DNA of 64,000 nt from Curtanaerobium respiraculi (GTDB taxonomy: Bacteria; Actinomycetota; Coriobacteriia; Coriobacteriales; Eggerthellaceae). The notes beneath the pieces are model-generated. The model ran no database searches. It was not told where the DNA came from and was given only the letters and a program-made list of their open reading frames with translations. This document shows, one piece after another, positions 18,405-28,546 of this stretch; the stretch's first letter is position 1, and each line of letters begins with the position of its first letter. The stretch is taken from the NCBI RefSeq assembly GCF_024609215.1, contig NZ_JANIPD030000044.1:27944-91943 (forward strand), given 5' to 3'. The position numbers and the translations under genes are program-made.

Positions 18405-19417
18405 TGGGGGATGCGAAACATACCATCTTGAGCCAATTCAAGAAGGTGCCTGGTTCTCGAGCGTTGTCCGGCGACGCGGGGATCGAGATACCCCTGCCAT
18501 CGTCAAATGGGGCTTTCCAAGGGAAGATGGTCTCGGTATTCCCCGGAGGGGGCCTGCTTCTCAACATCATCGATATTCGCTCGGCGAGCATACCCGATTG
18601 CCTTTCGAAACCCGACGCCGCGGCAAGGAGGCTCAAGGTGAACTTCTGCGCGAAGGGACGCTGCGAACTTGAGACTAAATCCAGAAAATGCACGTTCCTC
18701 ACCGCAGGAGAAATCGCTATCGACGCAGGCCAAACGTATGAAACGTATTTCTATCCGACCGAGGAATACCTTGGGTTCGAGCTCATCGGGTACATCGACG
18801 GCCTCGACGGCGATGCCGACGCGCCCAAGATCCCCGCGATGGACGACCTGTTCGACCGCTGCACGGCAAGCGAGCACCCCTGGATCCGCAACGCGGGCAA
18901 GCACCTGGCTGACTTCTACGATGTATTCAAATTCTACCTGGACAGGGACCTCGGACACGACCTCGTTTTCCTCAAGTGCGCCGAGCTCCTGACATGTCTG
19001 AGCCGAATCGACTTCGAAAGCACGCAACTCGCCCGAACGTACTACACTCCCTCGAAAATGGAGATCGCGAAACGCGCAAGATCCATTATCATGTCCGATT
19101 TATCCGTTCGCCATACCGCCAAATCGCTCGCCGATCGATTCGGGGTAAGCGAAACCAGCCTGAAAAACTACTTCAAAAGCGTGTATGGTTGCGGATATGC
19201 CGAATTCCAACATGATATACGGATGAAAAAGGCGGCCGAGCTCCTTCGCGAATCGAACGATAGAATCGCCGACATCAGCGCAGCGGTGGGCTTTGCCACG
19301 CAAGCGAAATTCGGGGTTGCATTCAAGAACCGATTCGGATCCACCCCCTTGGAATATCGCCGTATGGATAGGCTCAATTCCAAAGAGGTGGAGGGACGCG
19401 TTGACCTCGAGCGGTAA
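18401..19417 (+). CDS. AraC-family transcriptional regulator
   Basis: 338 aa from the ATG at 18401, which overlaps the ATPase stop and follows AGGGAG. The last 100 residues are an AraC/XylS double helix-turn-helix: HTAKSLADRFGVSETSLKNYF and then DRIADISAAVGFATQAKFGVAF. The N-terminal 220 residues are a ligand-sensing region without a recognisable cupin. As the last gene of the ECF operon it probably regulates this transporter in response to its substrate; AraC regulators paired with Trep_Strep-type S components recur in gut anaerobes. Ligand unknown. Confidence 0.88.
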   Translation: MMGDAKHTILSQFKKVPGSRALSGDAGIEIPLPSSNGAFQGKMVSVFPGGGLLLNIIDIRSASIPDCLSKPDAAARRLKVNFCAKGRCELETKSRKCTFLTAGEIAIDAGQTYETYFYPTEEYLGFELIGYIDGLDGDADAPKIPAMDDLFDRCTASEHPWIRNAGKHLADFYDVFKFYLDRDLGHDLVFLKCAELLTCLSRIDFESTQLARTYYTPSKMEIAKRARSIIMSDLSVRHTAKSLADRFGVSETSLKNYFKSVYGCGYAEFQHDIRMKKAAELLRESNDRIADISAAVGFATQAKFGVAFKNRFGSTPLEYRRMDRLNSKEVEGRVDLER

Positions 19418-19447
19418 AAGGAGCGAAGCCCGGAAGGGGAGATGACG

Positions 19448-19477
19448 GACCGCCCGACCGCCCTGCGGCAGGCGGTC
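19448..19477. terminator. Hairpin between convergent genes
   Basis: GACCGCC at 19448-19454 and GGCGGTC at 19471-19477 form a GC-rich stem between the AraC gene (plus) and the permease gene (minus). It can serve either strand; there is no T-run on either side. Confidence 0.5.
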
Positions 19478-19481
19478 CCGC

Positions 19482-20861
19482 TTAGAGGAAGAACACGAGG
19501 CTGTCGATAGCGAACAGCGGGATGAGAATCGCGCCGCTCCAGCCCATATAGGCGAAGAAGCTGGGCATCTTCACGTTCGCGCTTTCGGCGATGTTCTTGA
19601 CCATGAAGTTGGGAGCGTTGCCGATGTAGGTGTTCGCTCCCATGAACACGGCGCCGGCGGAAATCGCCAGGAGCATCTTCGGATCCACGATGCCGACCGC
19701 GGTGGACAGCGCGTTCGCAGCGGTGCTGCCGAGCGCCCCGGCCGTTGTCATGAACACGACGTACGTGGGGCTGTTGTCCAAGAACGAGCTGAGCGCGCCC
19801 GTGGCCCAGAAGAACTTCAAGGGCGAGTCGATACCCAAGCTCGCGCCGTTGGTACGCAGGAGCATGAGGGCAGGAATCATCGTGATGAAGATGCCGATGA
19901 ACAGCTTGGCGACCTCCGCGATGGGGCCCCATTCGAAGTTGTTGTCCTCGCGCAGCTCCTTCGGAGTGGTCTTCAGAGAAAGGGCCATCGCGATGAGGAT
20001 GAGCACGATCTGGACGATGTAGTCCACGCCGATGTGGACGCCTTCCACATCGAAGCCGTATGTCGCACCGGTAGCGGGATCGATGAATGCCTCCATCTGG
20101 GGGATGGAGCCGTTCAGGATGACGGCGATGATGATCACGGCAAGGAAGAAGAGGTTGTGCCAGCCCTCGATGCGGATGGGGGTGCGCTCGTCCGCCGCAT
20201 CCTCCAACGCCAGAGCCTCGGCGCCCTCCTTGCCTTCCTTCTTGATGTAATGACGGTCGATCAGGGCGAACACGATGAGCATGATGACCGTGTTGAACAC
20301 CAGCATCGGCCAGATATGCTCAAGCGTCCAGAAGAACGGAACGCCGCGCAGGTAGCCCAAGAACAGCGGAGGGTCGCCCAACGGTGTCAGACAGCCGCCC
20401 ATGTTGGCGACGAGGAAGATGAAGAACACGACGATATGCGCCTTATGCTTGCGCCATAGGTTTGCACGAAGCACCGGGCGGATAAGCAGCATGGCGGCGC
20501 CAGTGGTGCCCACCCAGCTGGCGATGAACGTGCCCAAGGCGAGCAGCACGACGTTGTTCTTCGTCGTGCCCACGATGGTGCCCTTGACGTGGATGCCGCC
20601 CGCGACGGTGAACAGCCCCAGCAGCAGCACGATGAAGGGCACGTAGTCGCCCAGCACCGTCTCCGCCAAGCTCTCGACGGTCACGCCGAACCCGAAGACC
20701 GCGGTGAACGGGATCAGGAAGACCAGCGACCAAAACATCGCGACATGCAGCTCGTGGGCCTCCCACCATTCTCCTTTGACCAATGGAAAAATCGCGATGG
20801 AAAGCAGCATGCCCGCGAATGGGATGATGCTCCATATCGGCAATACGCTTCCAATATCCAT
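19482..20861 (-). CDS. Sodium:proton antiporter-type permease (NhaD/ArsB-like)
   Basis: 459 aa from the ATG at 20861 (AGGAGAAGGG upstream). About 11-12 hydrophobic segments. Features such as FLVANMGGCLTPLGDPPLFLGYL and GALSSFLDNSPTYVVFM match the two re-entrant/discontinuous-helix motifs of the ion transporter superfamily to which NhaD, ArsB and CitM belong (NIGGxxTPLGDPP; LDNxPT). Probably exchanges Na+ or another ion for protons in the inner membrane. Transcribed alone, facing the MarR gene across a 269-bp region. Confidence 0.82.
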   Translation of the reverse strand: MDIGSVLPIWSIIPFAGMLLSIAIFPLVKGEWWEAHELHVAMFWSLVFLIPFTAVFGFGVTVESLAETVLGDYVPFIVLLLGLFTVAGGIHVKGTIVGTTKNNVVLLALGTFIASWVGTTGAAMLLIRPVLRANLWRKHKAHIVVFFIFLVANMGGCLTPLGDPPLFLGYLRGVPFFWTLEHIWPMLVFNTVIMLIVFALIDRHYIKKEGKEGAEALALEDAADERTPIRIEGWHNLFFLAVIIIAVILNGSIPQMEAFIDPATGATYGFDVEGVHIGVDYIVQIVLILIAMALSLKTTPKELREDNNFEWGPIAEVAKLFIGIFITMIPALMLLRTNGASLGIDSPLKFFWATGALSSFLDNSPTYVVFMTTAGALGSTAANALSTAVGIVDPKMLLAISAGAVFMGANTYIGNAPNFMVKNIAESANVKMPSFFAYMGWSGAILIPLFAIDSLVFFL

Positions 20862-21060
20862 GTGCCCTTCTCCTCTCCTCAAGATAACCCCCGCATTTTA
20901 GCCCAAGAACCCGCATGCGCAAAACAGAAGCCTATCGGAAGCGCATATTCCTGACACCGAAACCAGATGCGGCATTGCGCAGGTCGTGTGCGTGCAGATC
21001 CCAAGGGAGCCGTCCCAATGCCCGAATTTTGAAATATTGATAAGTTTTCTTACTTTCAAC

Positions 21061-21087
21061 GGAAACCGAAGTTTCCTTCCGTATAAT
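21061..21087 (+). promoter_or_regulatory. Promoter with operator-like dyad for the MarR gene
   Basis: GGAAAC-CGAA-GTTTCC (21061-21076) is a perfect 6-bp dyad overlapping the -35 region of a TATAAT at 21082-21087. A second small dyad, CAAC-CTTA-GTTG, lies at 21094-21105. Sites in this position would suit auto-repression by the downstream MarR protein. Confidence 0.5.
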
Positions 21088-21130
21088 AATAAGCAACCTT
21101 AGTTGTTATCGATGATAGAAAGGATATGCC

Positions 21131-21700
21131 ATGCCCACCGACAACGAAGAGCTCATGAACGATCTGCAGAGGGTTTCCGCCGTTCTCCGCCGCAGCCATC
21201 ACGACCAGATGAAAGGCGGCCATCGTCATCGGCATCACGGCGCCGAGGCCGCCGGCGAGGACCATGCGCACCACGGGAAGAAATGCCATGGCGCCGAGGG
21301 CAAAGGCGCCGGCCACGGCTATGGCAGCCACAAGTGCCACGGGGGAAGCGGACGCCACGGCCAGAACCGCATCCTCGCTGTGCTGGTCATGCAGGACGGC
21401 ACCAGTCAGAAGGATCTCGCCTACCTGCTGGGAATCCGCCCGCAAAGCCTGACCCAGGCGCTCGAATCCCTGGAAGCGCATGGGTACATCACGCGCAAGC
21501 AGGACGAGAGCGACCACCGCACCCGCCGCGTGTTCTTGACGGAGAAGGGCGCGGGACGCGCCGCGAAAGTCGCCGAAGATCGCAAGAGCTACGCCGACAA
21601 CGCCCTGGGCATGCTCTCCGAGGATGAGAAGGAGCAGCTGTCGGACATCTTGGCGAAGATCAACGCCGGCCTGGACGAGAAACTCGCAGAGGGCGAATAG
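21131..21700 (+). CDS. MarR-family regulator with a histidine-rich insert
   Basis: 189 aa. The C-terminal half is a normal MarR winged helix: ILAVLVMQDGTSQKDLAYLLGI, then SLTQALESLEAHGYITRKQDESDHRTRRVFLTEKG. Between the first helix and the winged helix there is an unusual insert (residues about 23-76) with 14 histidines and 2 cysteines, rich in HG and HH. Such inserts bind transition metals (Ni, Zn, Co, Cu) or haem, so this regulator may sense a metal. No regulated target other than itself is adjacent in the same direction; the antiporter-type gene is divergent across 269 bp. Confidence 0.85.
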   Translation: MPTDNEELMNDLQRVSAVLRRSHHDQMKGGHRHRHHGAEAAGEDHAHHGKKCHGAEGKGAGHGYGSHKCHGGSGRHGQNRILAVLVMQDGTSQKDLAYLLGIRPQSLTQALESLEAHGYITRKQDESDHRTRRVFLTEKGAGRAAKVAEDRKSYADNALGMLSEDEKEQLSDILAKINAGLDEKLAEGE

Positions 21701-21742
21701 GCGGGCAACGCCTCCCCGGGACACGCGCCTTCCCGCACGACC

Positions 21743-21776
21743 GAGGCCCCTCGCGGCAACCAGCCGTGAGGGGCCT
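21743..21776 (+). terminator. Terminator hairpin after the MarR gene
   Basis: A 14-bp stem, GAGGCCCCTCGCGG against CCGTGAGGGGCCTC with one G-U pair, loop CAACCA plus G. The downstream half, GAGGGGCCTCCCCTCTCAAG, is repeated directly at about 21767-21786 and 21831-21850. Confidence 0.6.
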
Positions 21777-21985
21777 CCCCTCTCAAGAGGGTGCAGGGAA
21801 GAACGTCGATTACGATTTCGCCACCCGCGAGGGGCCTCCCCTCTCAAGGGAATGCAGGGTCATCGCATAGGCATGCGCGTTCGCCGGAGCGGCGAAATCG
21901 CACGTGACGGTTCGGTCCGCGCAGGGCCGCGAAACGCTCCGAACCGCAATCCGCACATGCAGGGCGCTTCGATCCCTCCTGTGCA

Positions 21986-22019
21986 GACCGGGCTGGAAGC
22001 CTCCGCCTCCAGCCCGGCC
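21986..22019 (-). terminator. Terminator hairpin of the dxs operon
   Basis: On the minus strand GGCCGGGCTGGA pairs with TCCAGCCCGGTC (12 bp, one G-U) around a 10-nt loop, 22 nt after the dxs stop. Confidence 0.55.
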
Positions 22020-22040
22020 ATCGAAACTCGTTTGAAAACG

Positions 22041-23954
22041 TCAGGAAACGCGCCCGTCCGGTTTCCGAACCGCCGCCTGCAGCCGAGCGAGGACGCTGTC
22101 CGCGATGCCCTCCGCATCCAAGCCGAGGCGCTCGAACAGTATTTCGACATCGCCCTGCTCGATGAAGGCATCGGGAATCCCCAAGACCAGAGCGGGAACG
22201 GCGAGCCCGCTTCGGGCAAGCTCCCCCAAGGCGGCTTCGCCCACGCCTCCGCGGACCACGCCCTCCTCCACCGTCACCATCAACTTCGTATCGGCAGCGG
22301 CGCGCACGGCCTCCGCGTCGATCGGCTTCACCCAGCGCATATCCACCACACGTGCCTGGATTCCTTGTTCGGCAAGGATATCGGCGGCACCGAGGGCGTT
22401 TTGAACCATGCGCCCCCACGCCAATATGGCAACGTCTTCGCCTTCACGGACCACGCGGCTCCTCCCCACGTCCCAGGTCTCATGCTTAGGAGGAAGCTTC
22501 GCGCCGACGCCTTCGCCGCGCGGGTAGCGCAGGGCCACGGGGCCGTCCATCTTCAAGGCGGTGTGCAGGGCTGCCACCAGCTCGGCTTCGTCGGACGGAG
22601 CCATCGCGCGCATGCCCGGTATCATCCGCAGGTACACCATGTCGAGCGTGCCATGGTGCGTCGGACCGTCGTCGCCCACCAGGCCGGCGCGGTCGACGGC
22701 GAACACCACATGCCGCCTCGCCAACGCGCAATCGATATCGATCTGGTCTATGGCGCGCTGCAGGAACGTGGAGTAGATGCACACGACAGGCTTCTTGCCA
22801 CCCGCCGCAAGACCGCTTGAAAGCGCGACCGCATGCTCCTCGGTGATGCCAGTATCGATGAATCGCTTGGGGAAGCGCTTCGAGAACGGCGCCAAGCCGG
22901 TGCCGTCCTTCATCGCCGCCGTGATGGCGATGATGGCCTTGTCCTTGCTCGCCTCCTTCATCAGGGCGTCGCCGAACACCGACGTGTACTTCGGTTTCGC
23001 GGCGGGGTTCTTGATGAGCTCGCCTTTGGCGACGTCGAAGGGACCCACCCCGTGGTAGAGCTCGGGGTTGCTCTGCGCGGGCGGGTAGCCGTTACCCTTG
23101 CGCGTCATCACGTGGACGAGCACCGGGCCGTCCGATTGCAGCGACATGCGCAGCACCTCGCGCAGCTGAGCCAGGTCGTGCCCGTTCACCGGCGCCGTGC
23201 AGGTGATATCGAGCTGCTCGAACACCATCGTGTCGGGGACGACGAACTGCTTCATCGACTCCTTCATGTTGCGGCCGAAGTCGAGCATGGCCTGCGTGAG
23301 CGGACCCGAATGCTCCATCGCCTCCTGCATGGTATCGCGCGTGCGCCGGTACTGCGAGGACATGCGCATGTAGCCGAGATGCTGGACGAGCGCCCCCACG
23401 GGACGCGAGATCGACATGCCGTTGTCGTTCAGCACGATGACCATGCGCGCCTGCTCTTGGCCGATATGGTTGAGGGCCTCGAACGCCATGCCGCCCGAAA
23501 GCGCCGCATCGCCGATGACCGCGACGATGTTGTTCTTCTTGCCATCGAGATCGCGCGCGCGGGCAAGGCCCATCGCCACCGAGAGGCTGTCGGAGGCATG
23601 GCCTGAGGGGTGCACGTCGTAGGGGCTCTCGGAGGGGTTGGGGAACCCGGTGATGCCGTCGATCTGGCGCAGCGTCCTGAATCGGTCGCGGCGGCCGGTC
23701 AGCAGCTTGTGGGCGTACGCCTGGTGTCCCACATCGAAGACGATCTTGTCCTCAGGGCAGTTGAGGATCGAGTGCAGGGCGACGATGATCTCGACCGCAC
23801 CGAGGCTCGGGGCGAGATGGCCGCCGTTGGTCGAGGTGGTCGATATGATCTCCTGCCTGATCTCGTTGCAGAGCCGCGAAAGGTCCCCCAGCGGCAGGGC
23901 GTGCAGATCCTGCGGACTGTTGATCCTGTCGAGTATGCGCTTCGGCTTGTCCAC
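22041..23954 (-). CDS. dxs: 1-deoxy-D-xylulose-5-phosphate synthase
   Basis: 637 aa, normal for DXS. The thiamine-diphosphate motif is GDAALSGGMAFEALNHIG with NDN; other landmarks are GGHLAPSLGAVE, DVGHQAYAHKLLTGR, THHGTLDMVYLR and ITEEHAVALSSG. It condenses pyruvate and glyceraldehyde-3-phosphate as the entry to the MEP isoprenoid pathway. The usual pyrimidine-side motif GPVDGHD is APVNGHDL here, a mild variation. Last gene of the accC-nusB operon and followed by a terminator hairpin. Confidence 0.95.
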   Translation of the reverse strand: MDKPKRILDRINSPQDLHALPLGDLSRLCNEIRQEIISTTSTNGGHLAPSLGAVEIIVALHSILNCPEDKIVFDVGHQAYAHKLLTGRRDRFRTLRQIDGITGFPNPSESPYDVHPSGHASDSLSVAMGLARARDLDGKKNNIVAVIGDAALSGGMAFEALNHIGQEQARMVIVLNDNGMSISRPVGALVQHLGYMRMSSQYRRTRDTMQEAMEHSGPLTQAMLDFGRNMKESMKQFVVPDTMVFEQLDITCTAPVNGHDLAQLREVLRMSLQSDGPVLVHVMTRKGNGYPPAQSNPELYHGVGPFDVAKGELIKNPAAKPKYTSVFGDALMKEASKDKAIIAITAAMKDGTGLAPFSKRFPKRFIDTGITEEHAVALSSGLAAGGKKPVVCIYSTFLQRAIDQIDIDCALARRHVVFAVDRAGLVGDDGPTHHGTLDMVYLRMIPGMRAMAPSDEAELVAALHTALKMDGPVALRYPRGEGVGAKLPPKHETWDVGRSRVVREGEDVAILAWGRMVQNALGAADILAEQGIQARVVDMRWVKPIDAEAVRAAADTKLMVTVEEGVVRGGVGEAALGELARSGLAVPALVLGIPDAFIEQGDVEILFERLGLDAEGIADSVLARLQAAVRKPDGRVS

Positions 23955-24002
23955 GTGTATCCCTCTTCCCGCCCCGCGCCCGGACGGACGTGGGGAGGCG
24001 GC

Positions 24003-24245
24003 CTAGATGCTCTCCTCCGCCGTGCGCGCGGGGGCATCCCCCATCTGGGCCGTCTCGTCTTCAGCGGCATCGCGGGCGGCGATGCCCTCCTCGAGCAGGC
24101 TCGATGCCTGCATTCCCAATTGAACCGCCTCTTCGAACAGGTCGAGGGCATCGTCCAAAGGCATGCCCTCGTCCTCTACCTGGCGCCCGATTTCCCTCAG
24201 GCGCTCGTTGATATGCTCGAAGGTCGGCTTCTCCTGCGACTCCAT
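24003..24245 (-). CDS. xseB: Exodeoxyribonuclease VII small subunit
   Basis: 80 aa from the ATG at 24245 (GCGGAG with a 4-nt spacer; an upstream ATG at 24257 overlaps nusB and is less likely). FEHINERLREIGRQVEDEGMPLDDALDLFEEAVQLGMQASSLLEE is the standard two-helix XseB fold. It forms exonuclease VII with XseA, degrading single-stranded DNA. The large-subunit gene is not beside it or elsewhere in the window. Position between nusB and dxs is the common bacterial order. Confidence 0.9.
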   Translation of the reverse strand: MESQEKPTFEHINERLREIGRQVEDEGMPLDDALDLFEEAVQLGMQASSLLEEGIAARDAAEDETAQMGDAPARTAEESI

Positions 24246-24246
24246 A

Positions 24247-24708
24247 TTACTCCGCATCGCCTTCGCCGGAAGCGGATTCGGCCGCAGCGGCCGCCTCGAG
24301 GCTGCGGGCTATGGAGCCAAGCACCCCGTTGACGAACCCGGCGGATTCGTCTTCGCCGCCGAAGGAGCGCGCGAGTTCGATCGCCTCGTTGATGGCGACC
24401 GAAACCGGCACGTCGTCCGCATAGCGCATCTCGTAGACGGCGACGCTCATGATCGAGCGGTCGACCAGCGGCATGCGGTCGACCGACCAGTTCTTCGAGG
24501 CGGCCGTCAGCAGGCGGTTGATCTCCGCCTCGTGGGAGCCCACCCCGCGCACCAGCTTGACGGCGTAGTCGGGCAGTTTGCCCGCATCGGGAACCGCATC
24601 GGCGCGGTCCGCGATATCCCAGGCGGCATCGCCCGTGATGATGCTCTCGTAGAGGACCTGGGCAGCCAAGCGCCGCGAGAGCGTGCGCTCTGCATGGTTG
24701 TTCGACAT
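24247..24708 (-). CDS. nusB: Transcription antitermination factor NusB
   Basis: 153 aa. The all-helical NusB fold is seen in RRLAAQVLYESIITGD, DYAVKLVRGVGSHEAEINRLL and DRSIMSVAVYEMRYADDVPVSVAINEAIELARSFGGEDESAGFVNGVLGSIAR. With NusE (S10) it binds boxA RNA in rRNA antitermination. The C-terminal Ala/Glu-rich tail is probably flexible. 1 nt separates its stop from the xseB start. Confidence 0.93.
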   Translation of the reverse strand: MSNNHAERTLSRRLAAQVLYESIITGDAAWDIADRADAVPDAGKLPDYAVKLVRGVGSHEAEINRLLTAASKNWSVDRMPLVDRSIMSVAVYEMRYADDVPVSVAINEAIELARSFGGEDESAGFVNGVLGSIARSLEAAAAAESASGEGDAE

Positions 24709-24717
24709 CCGCTGCCC

Positions 24718-25062
24718 CTACTCGAAGCGGATGCCGTCGATGTACACGTCGACGGACGAGACGGTAAGGCCCACCTGCGTGAGCACGGCATCGACGACTG
24801 CTTGGCGGATCGCCTCGGCAAGCTCGGGCAGGATCGCGCCGAACTGCGCCTCCACATGCACGCCCGCGGCGATGGTGCCATCGTCGGTGGGGGCGACGTC
24901 GATGCCTTGCGTGGCGGGCTTGCTCTGCAACGCGGAAAGGATCCCGCTCGCACTGGGAACCCCGACGTTGGCAACGCCCTCGACGTTCTTGACCGCGATG
25001 GAGATCACGGTTTCCACGACGCCGTCGGCAAGTGTCATACCCTCAATGTTCAAACTGGGCAT
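24718..25062 (-). CDS. Asp23/Gls24 family envelope stress protein
   Basis: 114 aa. The segment ISIAVKNVEGVANVGVPS plus the later VDAVLTQVGLTVSSVDVYIDGIRF matches the Asp23/Gls24 (YloU/YqhY) family. In Gram-positive bacteria a YqhY-like gene sits between accBC and nusB and affects acetyl-CoA carboxylase activity; the same order here (accC, this gene, nusB) argues for the YqhY role. The start is 1 nt after the accC stop. Confidence 0.88.
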   Translation of the reverse strand: MPSLNIEGMTLADGVVETVISIAVKNVEGVANVGVPSASGILSALQSKPATQGIDVAPTDDGTIAAGVHVEAQFGAILPELAEAIRQAVVDAVLTQVGLTVSSVDVYIDGIRFE

Positions 25063-25063
25063 G

Positions 25064-26409
25064 CTATTCTCCCATCTCGGTTTCGATGAAGTCGGTGTAG
25101 GCCTCCCCGCGCTCGAACGCGGGGATCCCGAGCACCTTCTGGTGGAAGGAAATCGTGGTTTTCACGCCCTCGATCTCCAGCTCGGATAGAGCGCGCTTCG
25201 CACGGGCGATCGCCTCCGCGCGGTCGTAGCCCCATACGATGAGCTTCGCGATCAGCGAATCGTAGAACGGGCTGATGCGGGCGCCCTCTTCGAGGTACGT
25301 CTCGACGCGGATGCCCGGGCCGGCGGGGAGCGTGAACTTCGTGATGGTGCCGGGGCTGGGCATGAAGTTATGGTCGGGGTCCTCGGCGTTGATGCGGAAT
25401 TCGATCGCGTGGCCGTACGGCGTGAACGGCGCGCGCTCGGCGCACGCCAGGGGCTCGCCTGCGGCGATGCGGATCTGCTCTTTGATGATGTCGGTGCCGG
25501 TGATCTGCTCCGTCACGGGATGCTCGACCTGCACGCGGGTATTCATCTCCATAAAGTAGAACTTGCCGTCCTGGTCGAGCAGGAACTCGATGGTGCCCGC
25601 GTTGCGATAATCCACCGCTCGCACGGCCTTGATGGCGGCAACGCCCATGGCCCGGCGCGTCTCGGCATCGAGGGCGGGGCTCGGGGCCTCCTCCAGGAGC
25701 TTCTGGTGGCGGCGCTGGATGCTGCAGTCGCGCTCGCACAGGGCGACGCGGTTGCCAAAGTCGTCCGCAAGGATCTGTATCTCCACGTGGCGCGGGCGCA
25801 GCACGAGCTTCTCAAGGTAGACGTCGCCGTTGCCGAAGGCGGCAGCCGCCTCGGTCTTGGCCGCCTGGTATTCCTTCTCCAAATCGGCGGGGTCGTGCAC
25901 TTCGCGCATGCCCTTGCCGCCGCCGCCGGCGCTCGCCTTGATGAGCACGGGATAACCCACCTTGGCGGCGAATTCCGCCGCCTCCTCCACGGTGTCGACC
26001 GTGCCGATGCTCCCGGGCACCGTCGGCACTCCGCAGCGCTTCATGGTGTCGCGCGCGACGCTCTTATTGCCCATCGCCTCGATGCAGTCCGGCGAAGGGC
26101 CGATCCAGACGATGTCGTTGTCCATGCACGCGCGGGCAAAGTCGGCGTTTTCGGCCAAGAAGCCGTAACCGGGATGGATGGCCTGGGCGCCGGTCGTTGT
26201 CGCCGCGGCGATGATGTTCGGCATGGCCAGGTAGCTCTTCGTGGCGGGAGCGGGCCCGATGCACACGGCCTCGTCGGCATAGCGCACCGGCAGGGTGTCC
26301 GCGTCCTCCGTCGAATAGACGGCGACGGTCTTCACGCCCAGCTCCCGGGCGGCCCGCATGATGCGCAGAGCCACTTCCCCGCGGTTGGCGATGAGGATCT
26401 TATCGAACA

Positions 26410-26410
<1 letters not shown>
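25064..26410 (-). CDS. accC: Biotin carboxylase
   Basis: 448 aa from the ATG at 26410, which shares its A with the TGA of the upstream gene. ATP-grasp enzyme with KILIANRGEVALRIMRAARELG at the N-terminus, the glycine-rich loop KASAGGGGKGMR, and the metal/biotin segment MEMNTRVQVEHPVTEQITG. It carboxylates biotin on the carrier domain of the upstream protein. The pair can act as a split pyruvate carboxylase or supply an acetyl-CoA carboxylase; the operon has no accA/accD. Confidence 0.95.
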
Positions 26411-28305
<1,895 letters not shown>

Positions 28306-28546
28306 GCGAAACCTCCTTGATAATTGAAGTCACATTATAGGGAAACATGCCGCATCGGGCTTTACCGCATCAAAATTCATAGTCAATCTACCCATTCCCC
28401 AGACCAGCGGACCGTCGAACGGGCGTCCCATCTGGGGTCTTGGACGCACGCGGAGCGGAGCGCGCCGTTGAGGCGATTTTTGCTTGCACGCGATAGAGCG
28501 TTAAAGGAAAATAGGGCGGTTCATATCCATACGGGAAGGAATCATC

